Assembly: GCA_021464525.1 (NCBI GenBank)
Contig: JADRCO010001258.1
Location: 1 to 20,874, forward strand
Length of the DNA stretch: 20,874 nucleotides
Direction: 5' to 3'
Source of the DNA: Rhizophagus sp. LPA8_4_AMF
Taxonomy: Eukaryota > Glomeromycota > Glomeromycetes > Glomerales > Glomeraceae
Shown here one piece after another: positions 9,164 through 17,405 of this stretch (within the stretch, counting starts at the first letter, position 1; every line of letters begins with the position of its first letter). The notes below the pieces were generated by a model. It saw only the letters and a program-made list of their open reading frames with translations, did not search any database and had not been told where the DNA came from. A program made the position numbers and the translations under genes.

Positions 9164-10799
9164 TCAGTGATTATAATCTTCATTGGGGTAAAAGAAGAAA
9201 GCTAAAGCTACAATACAATATGTGGCTAGTAACAAAGCACCTTCCAGCCAATTAGATTCGCCATCCTAAAAAAAAGGTGATGATAAATTGTTAAAAACAT
9301 TTTTACATTTTTACGTAAAAAACTTATCATTAAAAAAGGAATTACACGAATGAAATACCTGAATGAGGAAACTAGTTAACAAAACTGCAATAAATAACAC
9401 GACAGTTTCAAATGATTGGAAATACAATGACATGTCTACTCCTATTATCCATCCAAGCACAACTAGGAATGGTGTAATGAAAAGTGCGATTTGCTAGAAG
9501 AATTTTTTTTTTTTAAAAAAAAAAATTTACTTTAACGCATAAAATGTACAAAAAAGAAATAAGTGATTAGTAGTGACTTACCATAGAGCTTCCAGCAGCA
9601 ACATTGATAGCAAGGTCCATTTTATTTTTCGTCGCAGCAGTAATAGCTGTTACATTCTACATAAAAGTAAAGATCAACATGAGTTAATTCAAAAAAAAAG
9701 AAAAGTGAGACGAATCCGAAGTGACGATAACTACCTCAGCAGCGTTGCCAACAATCGGCAATAAAATTAAACCGACAAATGTTCTACTTAATCCAGAAGA
9801 TTCAACAATTCCTTCGATTGAATCAACTAAACTATCAGCAGAAAAGGATATAAAAATAGTCACAACGCTCAATAATAATATCGATACAATAACAGATAAT
9901 TGAGGTTCTTCCCCTTCTTCTTCTCCTGAACTGTATAAATCCGCATGGGTTTTCAACTAAGAATCAAAAACGGAAGTGAGTTAAGGATTAGGATGAAATT
10001 CAGCTCTTTATTGTACTCACTTGGAACAACATATAAAGACAATAAATTGTTAGTAATACAATCGCCGTTCCGTGAGATAAATTTAAAAGTTCATCTTGAC
10101 GATCATTTTTGGTAGTATCAACGGAAAAATTAAAAGCAGCAGGAATAATTAAACCAATACATGCTAAAGTCATTAAACTTGAAGTAGTTTGTGCAGCAGT
10201 CTTATTAAATTCTTGTACTTTGTATTTATATCCTCCACAAACAAAACACAGTCCTAACACTAGTAATAAATTTGAAACAATTCCTCCAAGCATTGATGCT
10301 TGGACAACACGTATTTGTCCTTCCTTAAGTGCAATTATGGAAACAATTAATTCCACTGCATTTCCAAAAGTAGCATTTAACAAACCACCGATCGTCTATA
10401 AGAAAAATAATGTAAGAATTAAACCGATTTGAACATTTTAATTAATTTATTTGTGAATAAAATAATTACCTGACCAACTCTCAGACTAACATCTTCAGTT
10501 GCAAATTCTAGTAATTTAGCCAATGGAATTATAGCAAAAAAGTTTAGAAAGAAAACCCAATTATCACCAATATCTAATGCATCAGCTATATACCCGAGCG
10601 GTACAAATATTAAAAGTATGTTTATCCATGAATTACTAAGTATAATTTTAAGAGATTTGCCAAAGGACGGTGGAGGTGGTGGATAGTGTAAAACTGGCGA
10701 ACTTGGAGGAGATGGTGGTTTAGGTGTGTCTTTATTTGATGTTGAGCCATAATTCGAATTTTTTGAATTGTCTGACGATAGTGTTTTTCCTTCCGACAT
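9164..10799 (-). CDS. VCX1: VCX1/CAX-type vacuolar Ca2+/H+ exchanger, copy C (canonical motifs, apparent frameshift)
   Basis: Six exons: 10470-10799, 10021-10395, 9735-9956, 9582-9656, 9359-9494 and 9164-9265, giving 412 codons if one extra base is ignored. This copy is the most canonical: [18 protein letters not shown] across the first junction (c-1 GNAVE, 121-125), GNAAE closing exon 3 (c-2, 305-309), [11 protein letters not shown] in exon 4, and an acidic linker (SGEEEGEEP) before helix 7. Fungal Vcx1 proteins of this kind load Ca2+ into the vacuole in exchange for H+. Exon 5 is 136 nt where copies A and B have 135: a run of five A at 9480-9484 (plus strand) puts the frame out after residue 338 and brings in TGA at 9408-9410. 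All splice sites and the final exon are otherwise sound, so this is either a very recent lesion or a sequencing error. The ATG at 10799 is preferred over one eight codons upstream because it aligns with the other copies. Confidence 0.85.
9480..9484 (-). other. One-base insertion (A5 homopolymer) breaking exon 5 of gene C
   Basis: On the minus strand the exon reads GCA CTT TTT CAT where gene A has GCA CTT TTC GTT. Removing one base restores a frame reading [10 protein letters not shown], matching the homologous [10 protein letters not shown] of A and B. As given, translation ends 28 codons into exon 5 and loses the last membrane helices. No alternative acceptor or donor that would correct the phase is visible. 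Confidence 0.8.
9504..9525. repeat. T11A11 block in intron 4 of gene C
   Basis: Eleven T followed by eleven A, about 20 bp from the frameshift. The intron still splices plausibly (GTAAG at 9581, CTAG at 9495). Such a homopolymer block is prone to slippage and to sequencing error, which matters for judging the neighbouring indel. Confidence 0.8.
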
Positions 10800-10836
10800 C
10801 GTATTAATAAGGGCAAAATACAATAACTAGAATCAA

Positions 10837-10855
10837 TTTTTTTTTAAAAAAAAAA
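10837..10855. promoter_or_regulatory. T9A10 block just upstream of gene C
   Basis: A T9A10 run sits about 38 nt upstream of the gene C start codon. Poly(dA:dT) tracts commonly exclude nucleosomes at fungal promoters, so a promoter role is plausible, but similar blocks at 4840, 5095 and 9504 lie elsewhere, so it may simply be a local sequence habit. Confidence 0.35.
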
Positions 10856-11937
10856 GAAGGGTATTTTATAACTTCAAATCAAATCTCGATTACACAGGGA
10901 TCATCATATGACGTCTTTCTTTAATCAACTGAACAAATATTGCATCATTGTGAGTTGTTTATCGTACAATCATTTTTTTATTAGTATAAAATAGTAAGAT
11001 TAAAAAGATTTCGCCACAAATTCCCTTTATCGGTTATAATAAATTGTAAATACGTAAAAACGATTAAAGATAAAAAAAAGCTGTTGGATATGAAAACATT
11101 TTCAATAACTTACATAATAAATCGAATACGTCAAATAACAATTAACAGTTAATGGAACTAATTAAAATTCGTATAATAACTAATAAAGAAATGATAACGG
11201 ATAATAATGATCAAAATAAAAAACCTTCAATTTTAATTTTTAATCGATAGGCGTAACTCCCTTTTTGGTGTACACCGTAACACAATTTTTGTATATTCAT
11301 TGTAGCGCAGATTGTACTTAATTTCATTAATACTTTATCCATTTCTTTATTCACTACTAATAAAATGCCAAATAAAGAAATCTAATATCACAAAGAGAAC
11401 AATGTTAGTAAACCATCTCGTATAATTTTTCGAAAAAATGAAATTTTTTTAGAATAAAGTGTCGGCACGTGATCTTGATAAAGACATAAGTGTTAAATCC
11501 ATTTAAATTTACGCCCTTCTTTGATGATTTTTTTTTTTACCAGCAAAAAATGTACAATTGTAACGCCATGATATCGTGGCTGGCTAACCACCTGGTGACA
11601 ATATTTGCGTGACAAATAGGTTTCGTTATTTAGGGTTACACTTCACAGCATATGTGTGACAAGTGTGAGAAATAGTTGGAGGTCTTACTAATTTTTCGTA
11701 AATTTTTAAACGTTGTTTACAATTTTACTCCTTAAAATTTCAGGAGGGAATGAAGAGAAAAGAAATTTATAAAAGGAAAAAATAAATACTATTGAAAAAG
11801 CTTAATAAATCTATAAAAAGTTTGTTTAATAATTACCATGTCACACAATAATATTTGTTATGGTCCGCGTGATCCTCTAATTTGCTAACATTGGTTAATA
11901 ATTTTAATATATTTTAATATTCTAAGATGTCGATCAT
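10856..11937. other. AT-rich intergenic DNA upstream of gene C; no gene
   Basis: No open frame worth calling. Around 11560-11670 the word GTGACAA recurs three times (GGTGACAATA, GCGTGACAAATA, TGTGACAAGTG) in a locally more GC-rich patch, possibly a repeat remnant. Nothing resembling an RNA gene was found. Confidence 0.35.
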
Positions 11938-12060
11938 CTAATTTGTATTGGAACTTCCAATAGTCATAGAACCCATTGAATTTAGTAATAGTTTGAAATT
12001 TCTATTAGAAGCTTCAATACCAAATTTAGTAATTTCGTCAATAATATTTGGATTTATCAT
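11938..12060 (-). CDS. Small ORF, 40 aa, unrecognised
   Basis: An ATG at 12060 opens a 40-codon frame ending in TAG, beginning MINPNIIDEITKFGIEASNR. Composition is protein-like (mixed charged and hydrophobic residues) rather than the Lys/Asn/Ile noise typical of this AT-rich DNA, with an amphipathic-looking first half. It has no signal peptide or domain I know. It could be a real small gene, one exon of a spliced gene, or a relic of a longer one; flanking splice signals are not obvious. Confidence 0.25.
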   Translation of the reverse strand: MINPNIIDEITKFGIEASNRNFKLLLNSMGSMTIGSSNTN

Positions 12061-12490
12061 AAAAATCAAAATATATATACATTATACAATATAAAAAATA
12101 ATTAGATGCAACTATTACTTTTGAAAAAAATTACAGCGACATCAAAATTGTGGATTCAAAAAAAATTATAATTCATTTACATTTTATCACCATCTTTAAT
12201 AATTTAAAATTTTATGAATCATGGAATAAACACTATATATTGCATAAACCATCTGTGGTATTAAATTACTTATTATTTATGGCGTATCACTAATTATCAA
12301 GCCCTTGTCGGACCTTTTCCCGAATGCCAATTTCCTTATCCTAAGTTCCAATATCTAGGTTATACCTTTTTTTTAAAATTTTATTACATAATAAAGATAT
12401 TTATTTATATGACAAAAATAATAAGTATTGTCAAGTTATTAAAATTTTTTTTTTTTTTAACGAAGTCAAATTTTAGGATCCGTTCAAAAT
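12061..12490. other. AT-rich intergenic DNA, no gene
   Basis: Long A/T runs and no coherent open frame on either strand; nothing recognised. Confidence 0.4.
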
Positions 12491-12493
12491 CCC

Positions 12494-12594
12494 TACAGGG
12501 TCAAAATCCCGAAATTGGCCCGCGTTATTCGGAATTACACTGAGTCACATGATAGATCGACTAGCATTAGAGTGTCGGGATTTTGACACTGTAC
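12494..12594. repeat. Inverted repeat with GTCAAAATCCCGA arms
   Basis: GTCAAAATCCCGA at 12500-12512 and TCGGGATTTTGAC at 12575-12587 are perfect 13-bp inverted arms. Similarity extends outward as CTACAGG versus GTACAGT. The 62-bp centre is GC-richer than the neighbourhood (GGCCCGCG). The size and symmetry suggest a very small MITE or the tip of a larger palindrome. Confidence 0.55.
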
Positions 12595-12703
12595 TAGACC
12601 CGCAAAACTACTACTATTTGTATAGACTTCGGTGATGTTATATATTTCCACACCTCAACATTTATAACTACTACTACGACTACATATAAAAATAGAAGTA
12701 AAA

Positions 12704-12971
12704 CTACGAAACGCTACCATAATCAATAATATTATAGTAAACTATGGTATTTCCTCCAAAATGAGTATGATATTGAAGACTTCGTAAATTAATATATTTC
12801 TTATTTTTTGATATTCCCTTTTCGTCAACAAATTGTTCTTTACCAAAATGATGTTGGTTTAACATTTTTATCTATACCTAAATTTTGGGCTATTTCTTTT
12901 AACTTGTTACAATGTACTTTCCAAAAAATAATAGATTTATTTAAGATTTCATTCCTAAAACTATAATTGTT
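12704..12971 (-). pseudogene. Frameshifted coding relic, about 90 codons, unrecognised
   Basis: Two overlapping minus-strand frames both read like real protein. The first, 12840-12971, includes FWKVHCNKLKEIAQNLGIDK and runs through VKPTSFW to a TAA. The second, 12704-12844, continues KEQFVDEKGISKNKKYINLR and ends in TAG. They abut at TGGTAAAG, so a single-base shift would join them into one chain, which is why I treat them as one decayed gene. The family is not recognised. Whether the source was a transposon or a host gene cannot be told from the sequence. Confidence 0.5.
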
Positions 12972-13179
12972 TTATCCTTGATTCGTAGTTAATAAATGTT
13001 TGAAAAAAATACTTAAATTACATGGAAAGGAACATTTAATCAAATCTATAAATCAATTTCCTAAATATTATCCATATCTTCAATTTGTTTGAGAGTAATA
13101 TGATTTATAGGATCTAATAATTTAGTCTAGGTACTTACTGTAATAATTACTGTGTGGTAGATGAGATGATATGATTCTA
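12972..13179. other. AT-rich spacer, possible upstream continuation of the relic
   Basis: Short interrupted minus-strand frames are present but none is convincing. If the relic at 12704-12971 was longer, its front would lie here. Confidence 0.25.
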
Positions 13180-14480
13180 ATGTAAAATAGGTTATTTATT
13201 TTAAGGAGGTATACATAACGGGTCTATTACATAAAAGTTAATGTTGTGTATCCATCACCCAATGACCTACATCACCGATCACCGGATCCTCACTAAATTT
13301 TGACAAAACCAATCTAAGGGTATCACGACCAATACCAAATAGCGCCAGGACGAAGAGTACAAATAAAAAAAGTCTAACTAACTAAAAAAACAAATCAAAG
13401 TGCTCTAATAGTTGGTAAAAATATTAATTTAGCGGTAGGCGACAACTAAACATAAAATGGAAGATGTCTATAATTAATAATATTCATGTAAAATAGAAAA
13501 ATTATATAAATTGTTAAAAAAAGGACCACTATGTAAAAAATTAGATGAAGTAAAAAGAATAAAGAATGATTTTTATAGTTCCGAAAATCATGTAACAGGT
13601 TCACATAGGACCAACTCAGTGTCGAATGCATATGTAAAACACCACCCTGGTGAAAAGACAGAGTCATCTTGCATGATACGTGCACTTTTTGAACTATTAT
13701 GATAATTTTTGAAGTCCGCTTTAGTCAAACCATGATTGTTTCACCATCATTTCCACGCTAGAGAGTGAGTTTTCCAAATATTTGTTCAAATCACGGTATA
13801 AACAGTTTGAAGAAACTGAAGTAAATGTCGTCTAGCTAAAGAACTGGTAAGGAAATGAATCTGAAAATGTTGATATAAACTGTCAGTAACATATGATTGT
13901 AATAAAAGGATTGCATATGAGGGAATGGTACGAGTAGAATCTCAATCACTAAGAGCCCAATGAAACATTGGTAACGTTGGTGAATATTTGATAGTATCAT
14001 CTACAGTTATCGTTAATTTGCCACCTTCCGTTTTAAGAAGGTTGTCAGCTAAAATTTTAAAACATTCTTTGATAGTCGTAAAAAGAACAGGACAATTCCA
14101 TATATGAATATTGGTCTCGTCTGCATTATTGCACAATAAACAAGTGGCAAAATTATTCATCAATTTGGATAGTTGTGGTTTAAAATATCTAAGGTAGGTA
14201 AAGATTTGGTTGATGTTTTGATTTTCCATGCTAAGTCTTTACTGTGGGAGTCAGAGGTAACATCAGAGTGGCCATTAAAATTATGCCAGTCTGAAGTGAG
14301 TGTCCAGTTAATGGTGCCATCAGCAGTAGCATATTTAATAGGCATGCGAAAGGTGATTTTCTATGTGTTTGTAATTAATGATATGACCAATCGATTTACG
14401 ATCATCTCTATCTATAGGAACTGAATTGTTCTAAACTATTGTAACTGAATGCAACGGTAAGAGGGAATGATGTAAAATAG
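13180..14480 (-). mobile_element. 5'-truncated LINE insertion with 11-bp direct repeats
   Basis: ATGTAAAATAG occurs at 13180-13190 and 14470-14480. Between them, on the minus strand, a reverse transcriptase C-terminal relic is followed by a noncoding 3' region and an A-rich end (CCTTAAAATAAATAAC) next to the 13180 repeat. That order (body, A-rich tail, target duplication) is what target-primed insertion of a LINE produces. The coding similarity begins immediately at the 14469 end, as expected for 5' truncation. Direct repeats and tail are seen; the mechanism is inferred. An alternative is that the repeats are coincidental, as both adjoin TTATTTATT-rich DNA. Confidence 0.6.
13560..14469 (-). 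pseudogene. LINE reverse transcriptase C-terminal relic with zinc-knuckle
   Basis: Minus-strand coding remains run in three stretches: one starting near 14469 (ending VPIDRDDRKSIGHIINYKH), one at 14160-14345 (MPIKYATADGTINWTLTSDW...), and one from 14229 onward. The last carries CLLCNNADETNIHIWNCP (14092-14142), a C-x2-C-x8-H-x3-C zinc-binding motif of the kind found at the C-terminus of LINE reverse transcriptases. It continues past an in-frame TGA at 13942-13944 with protein-like sequence, with more stops at 13786-13788, 13747-13749 and 13741-13743, to about 13560. Frameshifts near 14345 and 14200 separate the stretches. The polymerase and endonuclease domains are absent. It is non-functional and could at most be a non-autonomous remnant. 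Confidence 0.75.
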
Positions 14481-15015
14481 TTTATTTATTTATTTATTTT
14501 ATTTCTGAAAGAGTAGTGACTAGAGTCAAATACAAGTATAACAAATTGAGAAGTTAAAAAAACTAAACAAGGAAGTATCTATGTAAATGATCCTCAGTCT
14601 ACATCCCATTATGGGACCTCACCCTTCGATCAAACTATTTTAACTACTAGAACTACGCTAGAAGAAAAAATGCCCACTAAGTCAATCACAAACCCAAAAA
14701 AAAAAACAAAAACAAACAGTGATCCGTATTTTTCTTTTACCCGTAAAAATGGGCATTACCTGTAAATACTGTAAGAGGTAAAATGATTAAACACTATTTT
14801 AAGTTGTAAGGAGACGGGGTAAACCCAACCTAGAAACTAGGTTATGAGAAAAACAAAATATAAAATATATAAATGAAGTCCTGAAAAAGGACATTAAGGG
14901 TTTTTAATAGTGCGGATAATGCGCTTACTAGGTGCATCTTGAGGAGTAGCAAAATATAATCCCATAAGGGCCAAGTCACCCGTAGGGTAAGTGGATAAAA
15001 AAGTACAGGAATTAT
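14481..15015. other. Noncoding DNA between LINE relic and the two-frame ORF
   Basis: Begins with a short (TTTA)n run at 14481-14500. A perfect hairpin AACCTAG-AAA-CTAGGTT lies at 14827-14843, next to the GGAGACGGGGTAAACCC stretch. No open frame is recognised. If the ORF pair at 15550-16765 belongs to a transposon, this may be its 3' non-coding region. Confidence 0.35.
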
Positions 15016-15565
15016 GGTGCCAGAAGTCTATACTCGACAATCACGTGATTTTGCTTCAAATTTCTTGCATATCACGTGAATATGAAATAGCCAATAAGAA
15101 GCCGCGATTTTGAATGAAAAGTGTAAAAAAGATATGAGCATGTACAAAAAAGGAAATTGGGTAAAAGATAAAACTGAAAATTGAGTTAGTTTTAGTATTT
15201 TTTTTCAAAAAATTAAGCCGAAATTGGACTGAATTTAAACATTGGTATAAATCTTAAAATATTTTAAGTTTTGAAATGGTATTCAGTAATTGAATGTCAA
15301 TCTGAATTATGTAGTTTTTGCAAAATAAATGCAATCACGTGTCTTTTTTGTTTCAAATTTGGGCCGATCATATAAAAATAGCCAAATTTCAAATGCTTAT
15401 AACTTTTTATGTAGACATTTTTTTGAAAAACTGACTGGTAATATAATAGTGCTTGTCTTGTAAAACAAAGTTACCAGTATATTTCTTTGAAATTCTATTT
15501 TTTTTAAAGTGTTGAAAGATTTATAAGTGCCCCAATTTTATTGTCGAATCTAGACTTCTGGCATC
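15016..15565. repeat. Inverted repeat bracketing a CACGTG-bearing noncoding segment
   Basis: TGCCAGAAGTCTATACTCGA plus CAA (15018-15040) is repeated inverted at 15541-15563, 21 of 23 matching. The right arm overlaps the 3' end and stop codon of the 15550-16278 ORF. Between the arms, CACGTG palindromes occur at 15042-15047, 15073-15078 and 15336-15341; the first and third start similar stretches ending in ATAGCCAA, an imperfect direct duplication about 295 bp apart. This could be an element terminus or a regulatory cluster (CACGTG is a bHLH-type site); the sequence does not decide. Confidence 0.5.
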
Positions 15566-16278
15566 ATAGAACGTAATTTTTTTGTAGTCCTAGATAAACC
15601 ACAAGAAGTATGATCCATCACGGAAAATTTTCGTTTGAGAGGACAAGATTCCAAAGCCTTGATCTCATCAGAAATTGGGAGGAGAGCCTCTTTATCAAAC
15701 TCCACGTCTGCGAAATGATTACAAAAGAGCCTTGAATAATGAGACCCAAAATTAGTAGTAAAATCAACAAAAGTATCTTGAAATTTCTGCAATTTTTTCA
15801 GGATGGTAATAGTAGTAGGATAACGCTTGGTATACTGTTTCCAAGTCTTGTAGTAGTATTTATTCATATCGGTGAAACGCATCACCATATGGTCTAATAA
15901 ACTGATTCGATCAAGAGTGGTACCATGGTAATGAGCCCGGCGAGATAGAGAAACATAAACATGCATGGGTGTACCAAAAAATATGCTAGAAGGTGGAGGT
16001 GGTGGTTCTGCAGGAGTTAAAGTAATAACCTCTTCCTCTGTATTAATTAAAGAATGATTGATCACGTCATCAGTATTAGGGAAAATACCCTCAATTACAA
16101 GATCCGGTGGATCACTTGTCATTGTAAAACCATTCACAGGGCTATGTGTAGAAGTAGTCGAGGTGAGAGGAATATCAACCATGTCATCACTGTCAGGGAA
16201 AATATCCTCAATTATAGGTACTGATAAATCAGTAGTTCTTGTAATCCTTTTCACAGGGCTAGGTATAGAAATGGTCAT
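15550..16278 (-). CDS. Hypothetical protein with 39-residue internal duplication (downstream part of a two-frame unit)
   Basis: A 242-codon open frame from ATG 16278 to TAG. Residues 7-38 (SPVKRITRTTDLSVPIIEDI...) and 46-77 (SPVNGFTMTSDPPDLVIEGI...) are clearly duplicated, offset 39 residues; the acidic IFPDSDD / IFPNTDD core is kept in both. A proline run (EPPPPPSS, about 90-97) follows, then a Tyr/Lys-rich region that may be helical (about 127-165), and a basic C-terminus (RTTKKLRSMMPEV). No catalytic motif or membrane segment. An in-frame TGA lies just upstream, and the next ORF upstream (16280-16765) ends two bases before this ATG, so the two may be one gene split by a frameshift. Its setting between LINE and Helitron relics suggests a transposon-borne protein (gag- or ORF1-like), but no family is recognised. 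Confidence 0.5.
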   Translation of the reverse strand: MTISIPSPVKRITRTTDLSVPIIEDIFPDSDDMVDIPLTSTTSTHSPVNGFTMTSDPPDLVIEGIFPNTDDVINHSLINTEEEVITLTPAEPPPPPSSIFFGTPMHVYVSLSRRAHYHGTTLDRISLLDHMVMRFTDMNKYYYKTWKQYTKRYPTTITILKKLQKFQDTFVDFTTNFGSHYSRLFCNHFADVEFDKEALLPISDEIKALESCPLKRKFSVMDHTSCGLSRTTKKLRSMMPEV

Positions 16279-16279
16279 G

Positions 16280-16765
16280 TTAAAGTAGTGTCAACCAACA
16301 CCAGGGTCCATGACTGAGAAGAAACAGGAATATGAAATGTGATAGGTCCAGAATTATCCTGGGGAATAAAGCAGGTGGTTGAGGATTTTTGTAATGATGA
16401 AAACGTGTCTTGAAGTTATAATGTTTAGAAGTTTCAGTGTCAAAAGAATTATGGTCGTGAAATTTCAAATGTTGAATTGGTTTCCTAATAGATTGCTCTG
16501 ATGAGAATAGAAATCGATATTGCCGAGCATAAGCCAATCGATTCTTGAAAGTATCATTATCAGTATTAAGTAAAGGTTTGAAAATGCGTGAACAATGACG
16601 CTCAAAATGAACGCTTTGTTTTCGTGCAGTAGCCAGATTGTAACTCAAAGTTTCTTGAAAATTATAGAATTTCTTAGTATACATATACCGTGAGTCTTGG
16701 TCGTTCTTATAATAATTTACCCAAAACTCGATCCTGTGAAAGTCAGTGATTAATAAATATTTCAA
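16280..16765 (-). CDS. Hypothetical Tyr/Arg/His-rich protein (upstream part of a two-frame unit)
   Basis: A minus-strand open frame of about 161 codons, read from a TTG; no ATG starts it in frame. At 16733 a good acceptor (CTGACTTTCACAG) precedes IEFWVNYYKNDQDSRYMY, so this is more likely an internal or second exon beginning there than a complete gene. The first exon is not identified. It is rich in Tyr, Phe, His and Arg, with no recognised domain; the tail (DLSHFIFLFLLSHGPW) is hydrophobic and may already be out of the true frame. It ends in TAA at 16280-16282 and abuts the ORF at 15550-16278 in another frame, suggesting a broken single gene. Confidence 0.4.
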   Translation of the reverse strand: MKYLLITDFHRIEFWVNYYKNDQDSRYMYTKKFYNFQETLSYNLATARKQSVHFERHCSRIFKPLLNTDNDTFKNRLAYARQYRFLFSSEQSIRKPIQHLKFHDHNSFDTETSKHYNFKTRFHHYKNPQPPALFPRIILDLSHFIFLFLLSHGPWCWLTLL

Positions 16766-16868
16766 TATGATATAACTATGTTGAAAATATGATAAAGGAA
16801 AATACGCTGGCGGAAGCTATCGCAGTTCATTTCGGTAGGTAAATATACTAACGTTTTTCTTTGTTTTC

Positions 16869-17405
16869 CTAGCTTAATAAGACAAAGTGGTGGAACCCCA
16901 TTGTTTTTGCTCTACAGCATTCACCATTTAAATCAAGGTTGTTGGATAATATCAGAATGGACAGTGCTGAATGAATCATTACACCTTGAATGTTAAATGC
17001 TACTACTCCAGTTGGCGCAAGCATGAGAACAGGAAATTGCGCATTAATATTATGGTTTCTTTCAATTTTATGAAGCTGATCTCGAATTATATTAATCAAA
17101 TACGATTTTCCCATTCCTGTGGTTCTCATTACAATAAGTCTAAGAGGTTCAACGTGCTCAGGATGTGTAGTTAAGGTACGATAGTGAGATTCTATTCGCT
17201 TGAATATTCTTTTCTGGTTATCATTCATTGATTGACAGTTTACACCACAATTATTAGCATTCTCATCATTAACAACAGCTTGTTGTATAAAGTTAGGTAA
17301 ATCTGCAATATTGAGATTAGAATAATGTTGTCTAATATCACCAGCCCAGTCATGATTACGGTCAGTATCATGTAATTCCAATTCTGAAGACTTCGAAATT
17401 AGCAT
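16869..17405 (-). pseudogene. Truncated Pif1-like helicase portion of the Helitron
   Basis: The longest open stretch of the relic (178 codons). MNDNQKRIFKRIESHYRT is the Q-motif region, RTTGMGKSYLI (around 17103-17123) is Walker A with the first Gly replaced by Arg, and MLAPTGVVAFNIQG followed by IHSAL is helicase motif Ia. After NLDLNGE (about 16916) similarity stops and unrelated residues run to TAG. Walker B and all later motifs are absent, so ATP hydrolysis and unwinding are impossible. The breakpoint near 16915 probably marks a deletion or an insertion boundary. Confidence 0.85.

Noticed and set aside
9359..9494. Programmed ribosomal frameshift in gene C exon 5
   Set aside because: The T5 run alone is not a convincing slippery site, and copies A and B lack the extra base; error or mutation is simpler.
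9504..9525. T11A11 as the cause of a broken splice site in gene C intron 4
   Set aside because: Donor GTAAG and acceptor CTAG are both intact and the flanking exon phases fit.
10109..10432. 107-codon plus-strand ORF
   Set aside because: Antisense shadow of exon 2 of exchanger copy C.
13511..13702. 63-codon plus-strand ORF
   Set aside because: Antisense to the LINE relic, whose minus strand reads as RT C-terminal sequence across the same bases.
14820..14845. Hairpin as a Helitron 3' terminus
   Set aside because: No CTRR end with adjoining T at the right distance and orientation.
16800..16860. First exon (MNCDSFRQ) spliced to the acceptor at 16733
   Set aside because: The visible GT donor gives the wrong phase and an immediate stop.
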